DNA of 64,000 nucleotides. Origin: Cervus elaphus. Taxonomy: Eukaryota > Chordata > Mammalia > Artiodactyla > Cervidae. Below the pieces are notes generated by a model that saw only the letters and a program-made list of their open reading frames with translations, was not told where the DNA came from and ran no database searches. Position numbers and translations under genes: made by a program. This document shows positions 44,809 to 56,835 of this stretch, piece after piece. The stretch is taken from assembly GCF_910594005.1 (NCBI RefSeq), contig NC_057848.1:47261616-47325615 (forward strand), written 5' to 3'. How positions within the stretch are numbered: position 1 is the first letter of the stretch; the number at the start of each line of letters is the position of its first letter.

Positions 44809-44887
44809 AGCTCCCTCTGATTTGTTTTCCTCTGGAGCAGAGGTGTGCCTAGCTTCCCTTAAAGACACAAGTGTCTGCTCTAGGACA

Positions 44888-45160
44888 GGAGAAGGCAATG
44901 GCAACCCACTCCAGTACTCTTGCCTGGGAAATCCCATGGACGGAGGAGCCTGGTGGGCTGCAGTCCATGGGGTCGTGAAGAGTCAGACACGACTGAGTGA
45001 CTTCACTTTCACTTTTCACTTTCATGCATTGGAGAAGGAAATGGCAACCCACTCCAGTGTTCTTGCCTGGAGAATCCTGGGGACGGGGGAGCCTGGTGGG
45101 CTGCCGTCTGTGGGGTCACACAGAGTCAGACACGACTGACGTGACTTAGCAGCAGCAGCA
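44888..45160 (+). mobile_element. Bov-A2 dimeric SINE
   Basis: Two Bov-A units with the linker cactttcatgcattggag and an agcagcagcagca end. Exact 11-bp duplication gctctaggaca at 44877-44887 and 45161-45171. Confidence 0.97.
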
Positions 45161-45289
45161 GCTCTAGGACAAAACTGGGATTCTGTAAGGAAGGGAGAAA
45201 TGAAGAATAGCTTTGTCGTAGGCAAATCACAATATCTTCCATAGTAATTAATCAACATTCATGATTTCAACTAGCACTTCTATGTGGAG

Positions 45290-45880
45290 ACTGACACTCT
45301 GACTCGGACCTCATCTGAGCTCTTGACCTACTTCTTCAACTGTCTCCTGGCATTTCTACTTGGACTTTTGTCTGCACCTCAATCTCGATTTGTTCCAAAC
45401 CAAGTGTTCTAGCCTGCTTTCCATCCTGATGATATTATTTCTATAATATCATGTGGTATCAGCTTTCTCAGAGTACATCAGGCTTAAATTCTTGGAATCT
45501 TTTCTTATCCGTCCCTCTACCCCTATTTTTAAAGTCATCCTTTTTTTTCCCCCCCTGAAACATTTTAATTCTACTCCATCATATCATCTTATATCCTGGT
45601 TCAGGCTGTCCTACAGCATTGCATGCTTCCATTCTGTAACAGCTACCTAGCTGGTTTCCTGATTCCAGTCTTTCACTCTTTCTGGTCATTCTGCATATTT
45701 CTATAGCTTCATATTTCTAAGACACTGTCTTCATCATGTGATTCTGCACAAAGACTTTTGATGGTTAAATTCTTATCTGTTTTAAAGGCCCTTCAAATTC
45801 CAAGCCCTCCACATCTTTTAAGGCCCCTGGTTCAAGCCCTAGCTTCTCCAGGAAGCATCTTCTTTTTATTCCAATCTTCC
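45290..45880 (-). repeat. L2-class LINE, antisense, diverged
   Basis: tctgcacctcaatctcgat, ccatcctgatgat, gattccagtctttcactc, cccttcaaattccaagccc, tctccaggaagcatctt follow the antisense L2 pattern; gaps between. Confidence 0.5.
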
Positions 45881-45884
45881 TGCA

Positions 45885-46040
45885 TTCAGACAGCTCTTGG
45901 TTGAACTCCTGACTCTGCTACTTACTACCTATGTTTCCTGGGCAATTTGCATAAACTTGGTTACAATTTCCTCATCTGTACAGTGGGACTAACACTAGTT
46001 TCTACCTCATAGGGTTATTAGAGAGATTAAATGAGTTCTT
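45885..46040 (+). repeat. MIR SINE
   Basis: gttgaactcctgactctgc, atttcctcatctgtacagtg, acctcatagggttattag: sense MIR. Confidence 0.88.
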
Positions 46041-46303
46041 TTTCTCCCTCCCTCTTTCTGACCTCCCATGTTGCCTACTCTTTACTACATAACTTTGACT
46101 CCTATTTATCTAATGCCCTCTACCCTAGCCTCATTGTTTCATGGATACAAGTATCTTTTCTCCCCAACTTGATACTAAAGCTCTTTTAAGGGGGAGGCAC
46201 TGTACTTACCACTTCTCTCTGATGCCCTCTGAATTCTCTTATTGTACACTGAGCCAATACAGAAGGTATTCCACATGTGCTTGCCAATTTTCTAAGTATT
46301 AAG

Positions 46304-46508
46304 TGTTAGTCGCTCAGTCGTGTCTGACTCTTTGCAGCTCCATGGACTGTAGCCTGCCAGGCTCCTCTGTCCATGGAATTCTCCAGGCAAGAATACTGGA
46401 GTAGGTAGCCATCCCCTTCTCCAGGGGATCTTTCTGACCCAGGGATTGAACCTGGGTCTCCTGCATTGCCGGCAGAGTCTTTACCACTGAGCCACCTGGG
46501 AAGCCCAG
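46304..46508 (-). mobile_element. Bov-tA SINE with exact TSD
   Basis: tgttagtcgctcagtcgtg, gccaggctcctctgtcc, gaacctgggtctcctgc, gagccacctgggaagccc. Exact duplication aagtattaag at 46294-46303 and 46509-46518. Confidence 0.97.
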
Positions 46509-46518
46509 AAGTATTAAG

Positions 46519-46951
46519 CAGCACAAACTAAAAGTACTATAGAAGCTGGGAAGAAAGAATTGTCTGCAGCTTAAGGGGATGGAACTTTCATGCAGAGTTA
46601 CTTCCTTTTTGCTACCTCCCTTCTGGTCAGTAGCTTTCATGCTTGCTTCCCACCACTAAGTTTCAATGCCAGGATCTTATTTGGATGGAAGAATCTCCAT
46701 CCAAGTTTGTATTGCTTCTACCCTTGGGTCAAGATGGAGGCCTGAATTACCGTGGCACTGAGCCTGCATTCAGCGGCCAGTTCATCACATCAGTAAAGAC
46801 CAATGGCTTTGGCTTCCAGTAGGGTGGGGTATTTGTATAGTGGTGGTGGTATGGTTTTTTCCTTTGAATCTCTGTTTGGTGGTTGCCTCTGAGTGTTACC
46901 AAAGTTGTTGCAAGATGAGATTGCAAATGGAGATTAAGAAAATGTGACTCT
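46519..46951. other. Unassigned DNA
   Basis: Nothing recognised. Confidence 0.4.
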
Positions 46952-46953
46952 GG

Positions 46954-47066
46954 GAATTTCCTGGCAGTCCAGTGATTAGGACTCCATGTTCTCACTGTGG
47001 AGGGCCCGGGTTCAAGTCCTGGTTGGTGAGATCCCACAAGCTTTATGGTGTGGCCCCCCCCAAAAA
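46954..47066 (+). mobile_element. CHR-type SINE, short form
   Basis: gggaatttcctggcagtcc, gggttcaagtcctggttgg, tggtgtggccccccccaaaa. Flanks aatgtgactct / aatgtgtgactct are the duplication. Confidence 0.9.
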
Positions 47067-47254
47067 TGTGTGACTCTTTGGAGAAAAATGTGTCATGTGT
47101 TTTGTTCTGTGGCTTTACACTGTTTGGTTTCTTTTGTTTAGTTGTTTGCTTGTTTATCTCGATTGTGATATTCTCTTTGTTTCAGATGGAACTCATTTGA
47201 ATCGGAATCTATTAAATTGCAAATTGAGTTGAAAAAAGCTTAGGAAGAGAATTA

Positions 47255-47420
47255 GAAGATCTGAGTCTGTCTACCTTTAGCCAAGTAACGTCCTTTCGTT
47301 GTGCCTCAGTTTCCTCATCAGTGAAATAAGAATAATGCCTGCTTTACCTATCTCACACTGATGTGGAGAGAATAAGATGATTAGTATGTGTGATCATGCT
47401 TAGAAATGTGAAAAGCCTTA
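47255..47420 (+). repeat. MIR SINE
   Basis: tcgttgtgcctcagtttcc, tcatcagtgaaataagaa, agagaataagatgatta: sense MIR. Confidence 0.8.
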
Positions 47421-48160
47421 ACAAATTTAGGATGTATTATTTTTAAATGGAGTTTAAACACATTCTGGCTTCAAGGGCACATTCTTGAACCACTGGGAGT
47501 TGGTAAATTTGCTTGTGTGATTAAGCGTAAGATTTATATTATTGTCTAAAGGTATTTGATGGCTTCTAAAACTTCTCCTTACAGTGTTTATGGTTCTGCA
47601 TGTGTGGTGGTGGTGGTGGGCTTCTGAAACCTGTACTCCATATGATTTTACTTGGTCAGACACATGTAATTTATTTAGAAATTCTCTTTTTTGCATTATA
47701 ATAAATCATACTCCTCCCTTGCCACTGCTTTTGCAGGTTTAAATGTCACAACTGAATTCATTTTGAAGTATAATAACATTTAGCATTATTTGAACACTTA
47801 CCATGTATTATAAACTGACCTTAGCCAATTTACTTGTATCTGTGTTTATTTGTTTGGAGATAATGGTAGCTGGCAAACAAATTTGAGTTTGAGATGGGTG
47901 AGGGTCTTACTTTTCACAATCTCCCTATGAGGTTATAACGGAAGCAAGTCTTGGATGAAATTTTGTCATACACATTAACGTTCATTAAATGAATATTCAT
48001 TAATAGCAGTGACAAAATATTTCATGCAACTTGTTCTGTAAGCTTGATAATGTCCCAGCAATTAATGTCCCTGTCATTTAAAAGACTTTGACCACAACAT
48101 GCCTAAGAAAGGTCACAGGAAGAAGATACAACCACATTTCAGAAGCTAGATTTAAAATAA
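47421..48160. other. Unassigned AT-rich DNA
   Basis: Includes ATTA-rich words at 47970-48080 (tcattaaatgaatattcatt) and a (GGT)n-like run at 47603-47620. No gene. Confidence 0.4.
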
Positions 48161-48164
48161 TTAT

Positions 48165-49290
48165 TCCTTTTGTTAAGGTAAAATTCACACAACAAAAAAT
48201 TAACCATTAATCATTGTAAAGTGTACAATTGATGACATGATGCATTCATAATATTGTGTAAGCATCACCACTAATTCCAGAATATTTCATTATCCTCAAA
48301 GAAAATCTATTATATATTAAGAAGTCATTCCCCACTCACCTTCTCCCTCCTCCCTTCCTAGCCCCGGGAAGCCACCAATCTATGTTATGTCTATATGGAT
48401 GTACCTATTCTGGAGATTTCATATAAATGGAATCATGCAATATGTGGCCTCTTGTGTCTGGCTTCTTTCTTTAGCATAATATTTGCAAGGTTCATCCATA
48501 TTGTAGCATATGTCAGTACTTCATTTTGTTTTATGGCTGAGTAATATTCTACTGTGTATATAATCCACATTTTAAAAATTAATTAATTTTTATTGAAGTA
48601 TAGTTGATTTACCATGTTGTGGTACTTTCAGCTGTATAGCAAAGGAATTCAGTTGTACATATACATACATTCTCTTTTTATATTCTTTTCCATTATGGTT
48701 TGTCATAGGATGTTGAATATAGTTCCCTGTGTATATTCCACAGGTTTTAATCTATTGATTTGGCCATTTGAGTTGTTTCTACATTTTAGCTATTGTGATT
48801 GGTACTGCTATTAACATTCATGTGCCAGCATTTGATTGAGTATCTGTTTTTAATTCTTTGAGGTGTATTCCTAGGACTGGAACTGCTGGATCATATGGTA
48901 ATTTTACGTTTAACTTCATGAGAAATTGCCAAACTGCTCTATACTGGACTGCAACATTTTGCGTTCCCACCAGCAATGTATATGTATATGGGTTCCTGTT
49001 TCTCCACATCCTCACCAACTCTTGTTATTTTCTGTTTTTGTTTGTTTTGTTTTAATTATAACTATCCTAGTGGGCATGAAGTGGTATCTCATTGTGCTTT
49101 TAATTTGCATTCCTCTATGATTAATGATGTTGAACATCTCCTCATGTGTTTGTTAGTCATTTGTATATCTTCCTTGGAGAAATGTCTATTCAGATCCTTT
49201 GCCCATTTCTTCATTGGGTTTTTCTCATTTGGTAGTTGGGTTAGACATTTCCTGTTCTTCAATTCTTCCATTACTACCATCTTTTATGAT
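48165..49290 (-). mobile_element. L1M LINE, antisense 3' UTR and ORF2 end
   Basis: gtgtacaattgatgacatg, aatggaatcatgcaatatg, gagtaatattctactgtg; after the insertion at 48578-48744: gaactgctggatcatatgg, ttcccaccagcaatg, tgggcatgaagtggtatctc, tttgcccatttcttcattggg. On the minus strand the pieces 48818-49018 and 49089-49280 read as ORF2 C-terminal fragments (NRHFSKEDIQM present). Confidence 0.88.
48578..48744 (-). mobile_element. Artiodactyl L1 3'-end insertion
   Basis: attaatttttattgaagta, tgtggtactttcagctgta, ggatgttgaatatagttccc: antisense L1 3' end nested in the older L1 (the host L1 reads through on both sides). Confidence 0.82.
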
Positions 49291-51830
49291 TAGCTGATTT
49301 GTTTCTAGAGTACAATTTTGATTCCCTTCTCGTCTTTCTTCCCCCGTATATTTTATCATTTTAAAAAATTATTTATTTATTATTTAACTGCACTGAGTCT
49401 TAGATGAGGTAACGATCTCTGAGTTGCAGCATGTGGGATCCAGTTCCCTGACCAGGGAATGAATCCCCTGTATATTTTAAAGTTTTTTCCTTAGAGATTA
49501 CCCTAGAGATTACAATTAGTATGTTAATTTTATACTAATAAAATTTGAATTAATACTAGTTTAGTATTAATAAAATCAATAGTATACAGAAACCGTTCCT
49601 TTACATCTGTGTCCCTGCATTGTGTCGTTATTTTCACAAATTACATTTTTATATATTGTGTGCCCATTAATGTGGCTTTGTAACTATTATTTTATACATT
49701 TACCTTTTAAATCAATGGGAACAAAAAAGAATGATAAAAGGAGTTAGAAATCATATATGCAATATCACCAGCTTTTCTGCTTACCTATGTATCTTCCTTT
49801 ATTAGTGATCTTTATTTCATTATGTATTTTTGGATTATTATCTAATGCTCTTTTGCTTTATTCTGTAGGATTCACCTTAATATTTCTTATATGGCAGGTT
49901 TACTGGTGATTAACTTCCTCAGCTTTTGTTTATCTGGGCCTGCCTTAATTTTGCCTTCATTTCTGAAGGGTAGTTTTGCTAGATGTAGGAAGATTGGTGT
50001 ACATTATTTTTCTTTCAAAACTGTAAGTATGTCATCCTACTTCCTCCATGGGTTCTGAGGAGACATTGATTGCTAATCTTTTGAGGCTCTCTCATATGTG
50101 ATGGGCTGCTTCTCTCTTGCTTCTCTCAAGATTCTCTGTCTTTTGACAATTTGACTATTTTGTTTCTTGCTGTGAAGCTCCTTGAATTTATCATGGCTGG
50201 ATTTAGTTAAGCTTGCATGTGCACATTCATGGTTTTCATCCAATTTGGGAAGTTTTTGGCTATATCTCTAACTTTCTTTGTGCTCCTTACTGTCTCTACT
50301 TTCCTTCTGGGAATCTGTTTATGCATATGTTGGTACATACTAGATGGTATCCCACAGGTCTCTTAGGCTCTATTGATTTTTCTTTATTCTTTTCTCTTTC
50401 TGCTTCTCTGACAATAATCTCAACTGACCTATCTTTAAGTTTGCTGTTTCTTTCCTCCACTTCCTCAATCAACTGCTAAATCCTCTAGTGAATTTTTCAT
50501 TTGTTTCTATTTGGTTTTTTTATGATTTTTATCTCTTCATTGATATTCTCTATTTGTTGAACATTCTTCTACTTTTTTTTTTTTTTTTTTTGCTTTAGTT
50601 CTTTGTCCATGGGTTCCTTAAGTCTTTGGGCATATTTGGCAATTCACTGAAAGTCTTTGTCTATTAAGTCCAATACCTAGGCTTCCTAAGGAATGGTTTC
50701 ATTTTTTCCCCTGTTGATGGGATATAGTTTCTTGTATCTTTGTATCCCTTGGAAATTTTTTGTTGTTGTTGAAAACTGGGCATTTTGAATATTATAGTGT
50801 GGCAATTCTGGAAACCAGATTTTCCACCTTGCTGAGAATTTGTCGTTGTTGCCTTTTGTGGGTTTTTCTAAACTACTTTTGTAAAATCTGTATCCTTTGT
50901 TATCTGTGGCCCTGAAGCCTCTGTTCTGTTAGTCTAGCGGTCAGCTAATGTTTCGACAGTTACCTTAAATGCTTACTGCCAACAAAAGATAAAAGGAAGG
51001 AAAGATAATGAAGAAAGAAAAAGAGCTACTCTCCTAGTATTTGCAGATTGGTTTTGTGTTGGGGTACTCCTTTAATGCTTAGCCAGGCTGTTTACAACTC
51101 TAAGTCATTGCTTCTTACTTGTATAGAGCTTGAAGGCTAGCCAGATGTTAGAATTCAGGGTCTTCTCTGGCCTTTTGTGAATAGGCATCCTACATAGGGC
51201 ATGTCTGTGCATGCCTCGATTCCTTGGTATTTATGGGAGCTTATTAAAGCCTTTATTCTCACATGCAGCTCCTTTCCCAACTTCTTCCTTTCAAGACTTC
51301 TTGGTTTATTTCTTGTTTCGGGTGTTGTTCCTTTCCCCAAACTGCTTCAGCTAATACCTATGCCTTTTTGAATGCTTTTGCCCAGTAAAAACTGCCCCAG
51401 CACTGGCAACTCAGAGTTGAACAAAACAAAGGGTACGGGTTCTGATTTTTCGAGAAATGCCATAGCGGTCAGGACCCAAGTTTTTGAGAAAAAGTCCCAG
51501 ACTGCCCCCTCTGGCACTAGCAGTCTGCCTCAGAGACGCAGCCTGTGGTTTGCACAGCTACTGCCAGTCTGATATGTGTGTGTGGCGGGGCTGGGTGGTG
51601 GGTGGGTGATTTAAAATAACTCTGCACTCTATCACCACGAAGCAGCCTCCTCTTTCTTCAGATCTCTCTTTGGTTATTGTCAGTTTTCGATTTTGTATTC
51701 AAGAATTCTTCAAAGGTTGACTTTGGCAGTTTTTGCTAGGTCATTAGTTGCTTTTAGGGATGATTCCTGTATTCTCTGTCCTTTTATATTCAGTGACATT
51801 CCTCCCAGAAGCAGGATTTTTGTACCTTAC
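49291..51830 (-). mobile_element. Ancient L1 (L1ME-like) 3' UTR tract, antisense
   Basis: Landmarks in order: ttatatggcaggtttactgg, ttctgaagggtagttttgc, agattctctgtcttttgac, gtatcccacaggtctctta, gcttctctgacaataatc, ttgttgaaaactgggcat. Continuous old L1 sequence with a 19-base T run at 50573-50591; from 50830 to 51830 the match is weaker. No coding potential. Confidence 0.6.
49356..49464 (-). mobile_element. CHR-type SINE, truncated
   Basis: actgcactgagtcttagatg, ccagttccctgaccaggg, with flanks cccgtatatttta / ccctgtatatttta as duplication. Confidence 0.8.
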
Positions 51831-51939
51831 GGTAGCCATTAGACAACCAAGAAAAAAAAAAATTTAAATCAGTGGCTGCAATAAGATTCTTTAGATATTG
51901 ATGTTCAATTATTTCACTAATGGGACAGAGAGGTTATAA

Positions 51940-52375
51940 GACTTACTAGATTCTTTGTTTTTGGTAGATATTTTATTTGTTTTGGGTGCTCTATCTAAAT
52001 TGATTTGTTTTCTTAATTTCTTTTTCAAATTGTTCACTGCTAGTGTGCACGCTGAGTTGCTCAGTGTCCGACTCTGTGCCACCCCATGGACCATAACCTG
52101 CCTGTCAGGCTCCTCTGTCCATGAGATCTCCAAGCAAGAATACTGGAATGGGTTGCCACGTCCTCCTCCAGGGGTTCTTCCCAACCCAGGGATCAAACCA
52201 GTGTCTCTCACATCTCCTGCATTGGCAGGCAGGTTTTTTTTTTGTTTTTTTTTTTTTACCACTAGCGCCACCAGGGAAGGCCATGCAGAATTCACGTGTT
52301 GACTTGGAGTTTTCTTGTGTGCGGTTACTGGGGATTTTTCTATATATAGGAGCACGCCATCCACAAAGACAATAG
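51940..52375 (-). mobile_element. L1 ORF2 (RT region), antisense, split by Bov-tA
   Basis: attgatttgttttcttaat, aattgttcactgctagtg before the SINE and ggggatttttctatatatag, gagcacgccatccac after it match antisense L1 ORF2 reverse-transcriptase codons. The ctatatatag word is part of the L1, not a promoter. Confidence 0.7.
52043..52282 (-). mobile_element. Bov-tA SINE
   Basis: gttgctcagtgtccgactc, tcaggctcctctgtccatg, tgcattggcaggcagg, gcgccaccagggaagg; an expanded T run (52237-52256) sits in the tRNA-like part. Confidence 0.93.
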
Positions 52376-52379
52376 ACAG

Positions 52380-52830
52380 GAGAGGTTCCCTGTTTTGGGT
52401 CGCTGCCATCCCTGAGTCTTGGTTCAGCTTGCACAGTCTCGGCTAGGGAAATCGAAATCAGCGGAAGCCCTTCTTGGCATGCCAAGCTCCAATCCGCAGG
52501 AACGTGGCAACCCCTGGAGGCCCCTGCAGGGCCGGCGCACTGCCTAGGAGTTGCCTGGACGCGTGACCCCAGAAAGGGGTGGATTCCAATCAACCCAGCC
52601 AGATGCCCCAGCTACACAGAAGAGAAGGTTGTTCTTGGAGCAGCAGGCACAGTTCTTAGGACGGCGGGACCCTGAGCCTCAGCGAAGGTGCAGCTGGAGG
52701 GGATGCTGACTCCAAGTCTTGGGGTTTTCCAGCGGAGGCTGGACCGCCTCGAGTCCATGGTGAGGTGTGCTCCGCACCACCTCGCCTATCTGCACTGTGG
52801 GCAGTCAGGGGGCAAGCCACCAGGTCCAAA
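52380..52830. other. Unexplained CpG-rich block
   Basis: Roughly 17 CpG in about 430 bases (gggccggcgcac, ggacgcgtgacc, gaccgcctcgagtcc and others), in contrast to the AT-rich L1 on its left. No family recognised. It could be an L1 5' UTR, an LTR, or a real CpG island. No convincing exon on either strand. Confidence 0.4.
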
Positions 52831-53482
52831 AGGTAGAATCACATGGGGTTGCCAGTGGTGATCAGGCATGGGAAACCCATTCTCTGTTAGGATTCTAATT
52901 CAGACCTAATTAGCCAGACTCCCACTGCTGTACCAGTCTCACCAGGACAACTGGGTCCACTTGGGACCTGTGGAGCTGTGGGCCAGTTGATGTTAGCATT
53001 TGAGGAAAGCAAATGGCTGGAGATGGACCAATTTCTCTCTTTCTCACTGGTTCTTTCTCATACTCCACCCTGCCATTCTCCTCCTCTTTGGCTTTCCTCC
53101 TTCACCCCTCTTAGACCTGACATCTGTGTCCCTCAGGCTGAGGCCACTGTACCATCTTGAGTGGGGAGCTCAGAGCTGATCCAGGTCGTGTCCTCTTGGC
53201 CTTTCTAGAACTTTCATCTGGTTCTAAATCAGCTGCTAGAAGAAAGGTTTTGAAGAACAGCTGATTTGTAAAAATTTAGGTTCCTCTAGGACTAAAAAAT
53301 TACAGGGGGCATAAGAATTCTTGGTCTACCCACCACTGTAGCCCCTGTGGTGGAATGCATCCTCCACCAAGCATTTACTGGGTGCAAAATGGGTACCAGG
53401 CCCTGTTCCGGGTGAGGGGCTGGCTGCATGGTGTCAGTAGAACTTACACCCTGTTCATGAAAAGGTGGTAGTGTCTCTAAGA
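52831..53482. other. Unassigned DNA
   Basis: A pyrimidine-rich tract at 53030-53110; nothing else recognised. Confidence 0.4.
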
Positions 53483-53615
53483 TAAATATATATATATTAT
53501 ATATTTTTATATATATTATATATATTAATATTATATATATTATACATAATATATATATATTTATATATTAAACACATATATGTGTGTGTATAATATATAT
53601 ACACATATATATTGC
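53483..53615. repeat. AT-dinucleotide low-complexity tract
   Basis: About 130 bases almost purely of TA/AT, ending in a short GT/AC part; strongly self-complementary. Confidence 0.95.
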
Positions 53616-53904
53616 TAGTTAGAATCTATTTTTAATATTTATCATTCAAGTTAATAGGCATCAATGAAACCAACTTTTGACATTTCTTTTGCTAATTAAC
53701 AAAGTGTAGGTTCTGTGTCTGAGATACAGCTAACAGAAACACTTATGGTCAACACCTCTGGATAGTGGCCCTTTCTGTTATTGCTCTGGTTCCCTTCCCC
53801 CGTCTATATCCGGATGAGGGCAGATGGCTGACCCTAGATATAAAGCCAAAACCCACGGTCACAATATATAAAAACACACTGTGTAGGCTGAAGTGTTAAA
53901 AAGT

Positions 53905-54100
53905 TCATGGCAGATACTGTACCACATATTCTGTTTAATACTCACAACATGAGTAGACCATGACTGTAGAAGTAGAATTACCATCTCTGTGTTATAGATG
54001 AGAAAACTGAAATTTAGGGAGATTCAGTTATTTGTTTAGGGATCCCCAGATACTAAGTGGTAGAAGTTGGATTTTAACCCAGCTCTTTGAGGCGCCACAT
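53905..54100 (-). repeat. MIR SINE
   Basis: tgtgttatagatgagaaaac, gatactaagtggtagaag, ggattttaacccagctc: antisense MIR. Confidence 0.8.
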
Positions 54101-55375
54101 ATCTTAAGTATTATTTTATGGCCAAAAGCATCTATTTTACATTTATTTTTTTTGGGGGGGGGGGGTCATGTGAAGAATGCTTTTAAAAACTTTTGAATAC
54201 CGAATGTTCTTAATGGTTGAAAGCTTGCCCCTAGGTAGAATGTGGTTGCCTGGCTTCATTACCTGCCTTTGGTCTTCTTAGATGCTTGCCACTTAGCAAA
54301 TCTCAAGTCTAAAAAAATGATTATGGGAAATGGAAGCAGTGGTGTCTGTCCGGGAGGACCTAGTGCGGCTTTAGTGCTTGTGTGGTCCTGGGATGGATGA
54401 GGAATCGAACTTGAGCCTAACATTCTTCCCCTCCCCACCCCCACCCTCCACCCTTCCACTAGAGTACTGCAGTGCCTGCTGAGAATCTTAGTTCCTCTAG
54501 CCTGTCACAGGTTCCTAGGAGCATATACAAGATAAGATGCACTTATGTTTGATAGACATGGAGAAGGACAGTCTTTTAGGACAGACTGTTAGTGATAGTT
54601 GACTGGAAATCTTTAGGAACATGAATTCAGTTTTGCCCTTGAAGTATCAGATGGGTATGCGTTGTCACCATGGGTTTCAGGACAGATTTTCCACTGACTG
54701 TAGAGAGCGTATACAGCTTTCTAGTAACATTTTCAAGTTAACCCCAGCAGAGTTAACTTTAAGAAGTGGTGGAGGACGCGGTCCTCTACAGGATGAAATA
54801 TGAGGAAACAGTTGGCAATGCATTACTGCCCCCAATGTTGCTGCCAGTCATCCCACCATGTCTGAATTTGCACCTAGCAAAATGCCAAGAAGAGGACCCC
54901 CCCCCAAAAGTTACTTCTTTCCCTTTTCATCAGTTTTTGGAGGGCAGACAACAGGATGGGGACTGTTGAACTTACACTGGGGGAAATGAAGATGTCAGGA
55001 GTTTTCCAGATGGCTTGAAATGAATGCAGGTGTGCCTGGAACTCTGCCATTGTGCCTCATCCTGAAATGGTAGTCAGTAAATGCACTTTTGGTGAACAAT
55101 TCCAATTTTAAATGTGCCAGTGGAATATGCTAGCTAAAGAAACCCAGCTCTGAATCTGTTTATTCAGCAAATAAGTGTCCTTGTTTCTGAAATTTGCATT
55201 TTTATTTGGGTTCTTTAGATTCTTAAAGTGGTTCCAGAATTGTTACCACAAAAGACAGTTAAAATAAGTAGAAAAGCTTACTTAGACGGTGTGAGTTGTA
55301 GGGGACCCAGGAGAGAAGAAGAAAGATTTATGCAGATAAGCTATGGGGTATGTGTGTCTGGCAAGGAGAGGTAAC
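54101..55375. other. Unassigned DNA, 1.3 kb
   Basis: A 12-G run at 54154-54165. Frames 54621-54803 and 54766-54969 have no recognisable domain. No repeat seen. Confidence 0.4.
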
Positions 55376-55379
55376 TAAT

Positions 55380-55495
55380 ATGTTTATTATGTGTGAAGTA
55401 CCATGCTGAGTGTTTTTCATGTATTATTTCACTTAATTCTCATGTCAACTCTAAGGTGGGTACTATTAGTCTCCTTTTGCTACTTAGTCACAGCC
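55380..55495 (-). repeat. MIR SINE fragment
   Basis: tttattatgtgtgaagtacc, aattctcatgtcaactc, ggtgggtactattag: antisense MIR. Confidence 0.7.
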
Positions 55496-55499
55496 TAGT

Positions 55500-55622
55500 A
55501 GAGATTTGATTCTAGGTAGCAAGAGACCCAAACTCAGATTTAGTTGTGTGAGCTTAGGTGAGTCACTTCTTTCTGGGCTTCAGTTCCCTCACCTGTAAAA
55601 TGAAAGATTATCTTTTAGGTAC
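55500..55622 (+). repeat. MIR SINE fragment
   Basis: gtgagcttaggtgagtcac, ggcttcagttccctcacctg, taaaatgaaag: sense MIR next to an antisense one. Confidence 0.75.
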
Positions 55623-56058
55623 TTTTTGCTGTGACAGTATATGATTTTGTGCCTGCACTTCTTCCTACTGTTATCTAGGTATTGTTTCCTAAGGAGATAA
55701 AGGGCAGAAGTGGAAAAAATGACTGAATTGCAACTAGGAATGTTTCAAAGTGTAGTCTTACTGTACAACTGAGCTAGTGTCAGACATGGTAGGTTACCAT
55801 GGACAATATATTTGTTTAGGTTTTTGTGTTGTTTTTAGTGGCAGTTTTTCATTATGTTGAAATGAGTTCTCAGCTCTATTAAAATGCTTTGGTATCACCA
55901 TCAGCTTTTGTTTTAAGAGAGATCAACAGATCAACACTTGGAACATTTATAACATTTTTCTTGACTAAAGTCCGATTCTTTTAGTGCTTCTTGTTAGCCC
56001 AAAGTGCTGTCCTTATTGATTGGTATGACATAGATTTACTCATTTGGCCACACATATT
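55623..56058. other. Unassigned DNA
   Basis: Nothing recognised. Confidence 0.4.
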
Positions 56059-56061
56059 AAT

Positions 56062-56347
56062 TAATTATTATTTCTGGTTGCCCTGGATCTTCATTGCTGT
56101 ACATAGGCTTTCCCCAGTTGCAGCAAGCGGGGGCTACTCTTTGTTGTGGTGTGTGGACTTCTCATTGCAGTGGCTTCTCTTGTTGCGGAGCACAGGCTTC
56201 AGCAATTGGAGCAGGTGGGCTCGGCCATTGTGGTGTACAGGCTTAGTTGCTTCATGGCATATGGAATCTTCCTGGACCAGGGATCGAACCTGTGTCCCCT
56301 GCACTGACAGGTGGAATCCTATTCATTGTACCACCAGGGAAGTCCCC
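56062..56347 (-). mobile_element. CHR-type SINE, long form
   Basis: gcagcaagcgggggctac, tctcattgcagtggcttctc, gaccagggatcgaacctg, accaccagggaagtcc. Flanks gccacacatattaa / gccacaaatattaa form a duplication with one mismatch. Confidence 0.94.
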
Positions 56348-56499
56348 AGCCACAAATATTAACTGAGCATCTGCTCTGTGCAAAATATTTTTCTAAGTAT
56401 TGAAGATATATCAACGAACAAAAAAAATACACCTGTCTGCCCTCATGGAGCTTATTAGCAGTAAGCTGTATTGCAGAAAATAAAGCAGAATAGGGGGTT

Positions 56500-56637
56500 T
56501 AGATCCCCTGGAAAAGGAAATGGCAATTCACTTCAGTATTCTTGCCTGGAGAATCCCTTGGACAGAGGAGCCTGGTGGGCTACAGTCCATAGGGTCGCAG
56601 AGAGATGGACATGGCTGAAATGACTTCGTGCACACGT
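56500..56637 (+). mobile_element. Bov-A-type SINE, tRNA head missing
   Basis: gatcccctggaaaaggaaat, gcctggagaatcccttgg, gtgggctacagtccatagg, ggacatggctgaaatgac. Confidence 0.9.
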
Positions 56638-56739
56638 ACAGGGGGTGTGAAGTTCTGAGTACAGTTGCTTACTATCTCTCTGGGAAAATCAGTGCTGGTT
56701 CTCATCAGGATTTAGGTAACAGGAAATTCTCTACCTAGA

Positions 56740-56835
56740 CAATTAAGTGTGGACTTTGGAGTCAGATAAACCTTGAATTTACAGCTCTGCTGCCAGCTTT
56801 ATGATCCTGGGCAAGTAATTTTGCTTCATTGAGCC
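56740..56835 (+). repeat. MIR SINE fragment
   Basis: ggactttggagtcagataaa, atgatcctgggcaagtaat, attgagcc: sense MIR. Confidence 0.8.

Noticed and set aside
52340..52349. TATA-box-like ctatatatag next to a CpG-rich block, suggesting a promoter
   Set aside because: The word and its flanks match antisense L1 ORF2 coding sequence, so it is explained by the repeat.
51909..52409. 166-codon minus-strand frame
   Set aside because: It runs through a Bov-tA SINE and an L1 fragment; composite of repeats.
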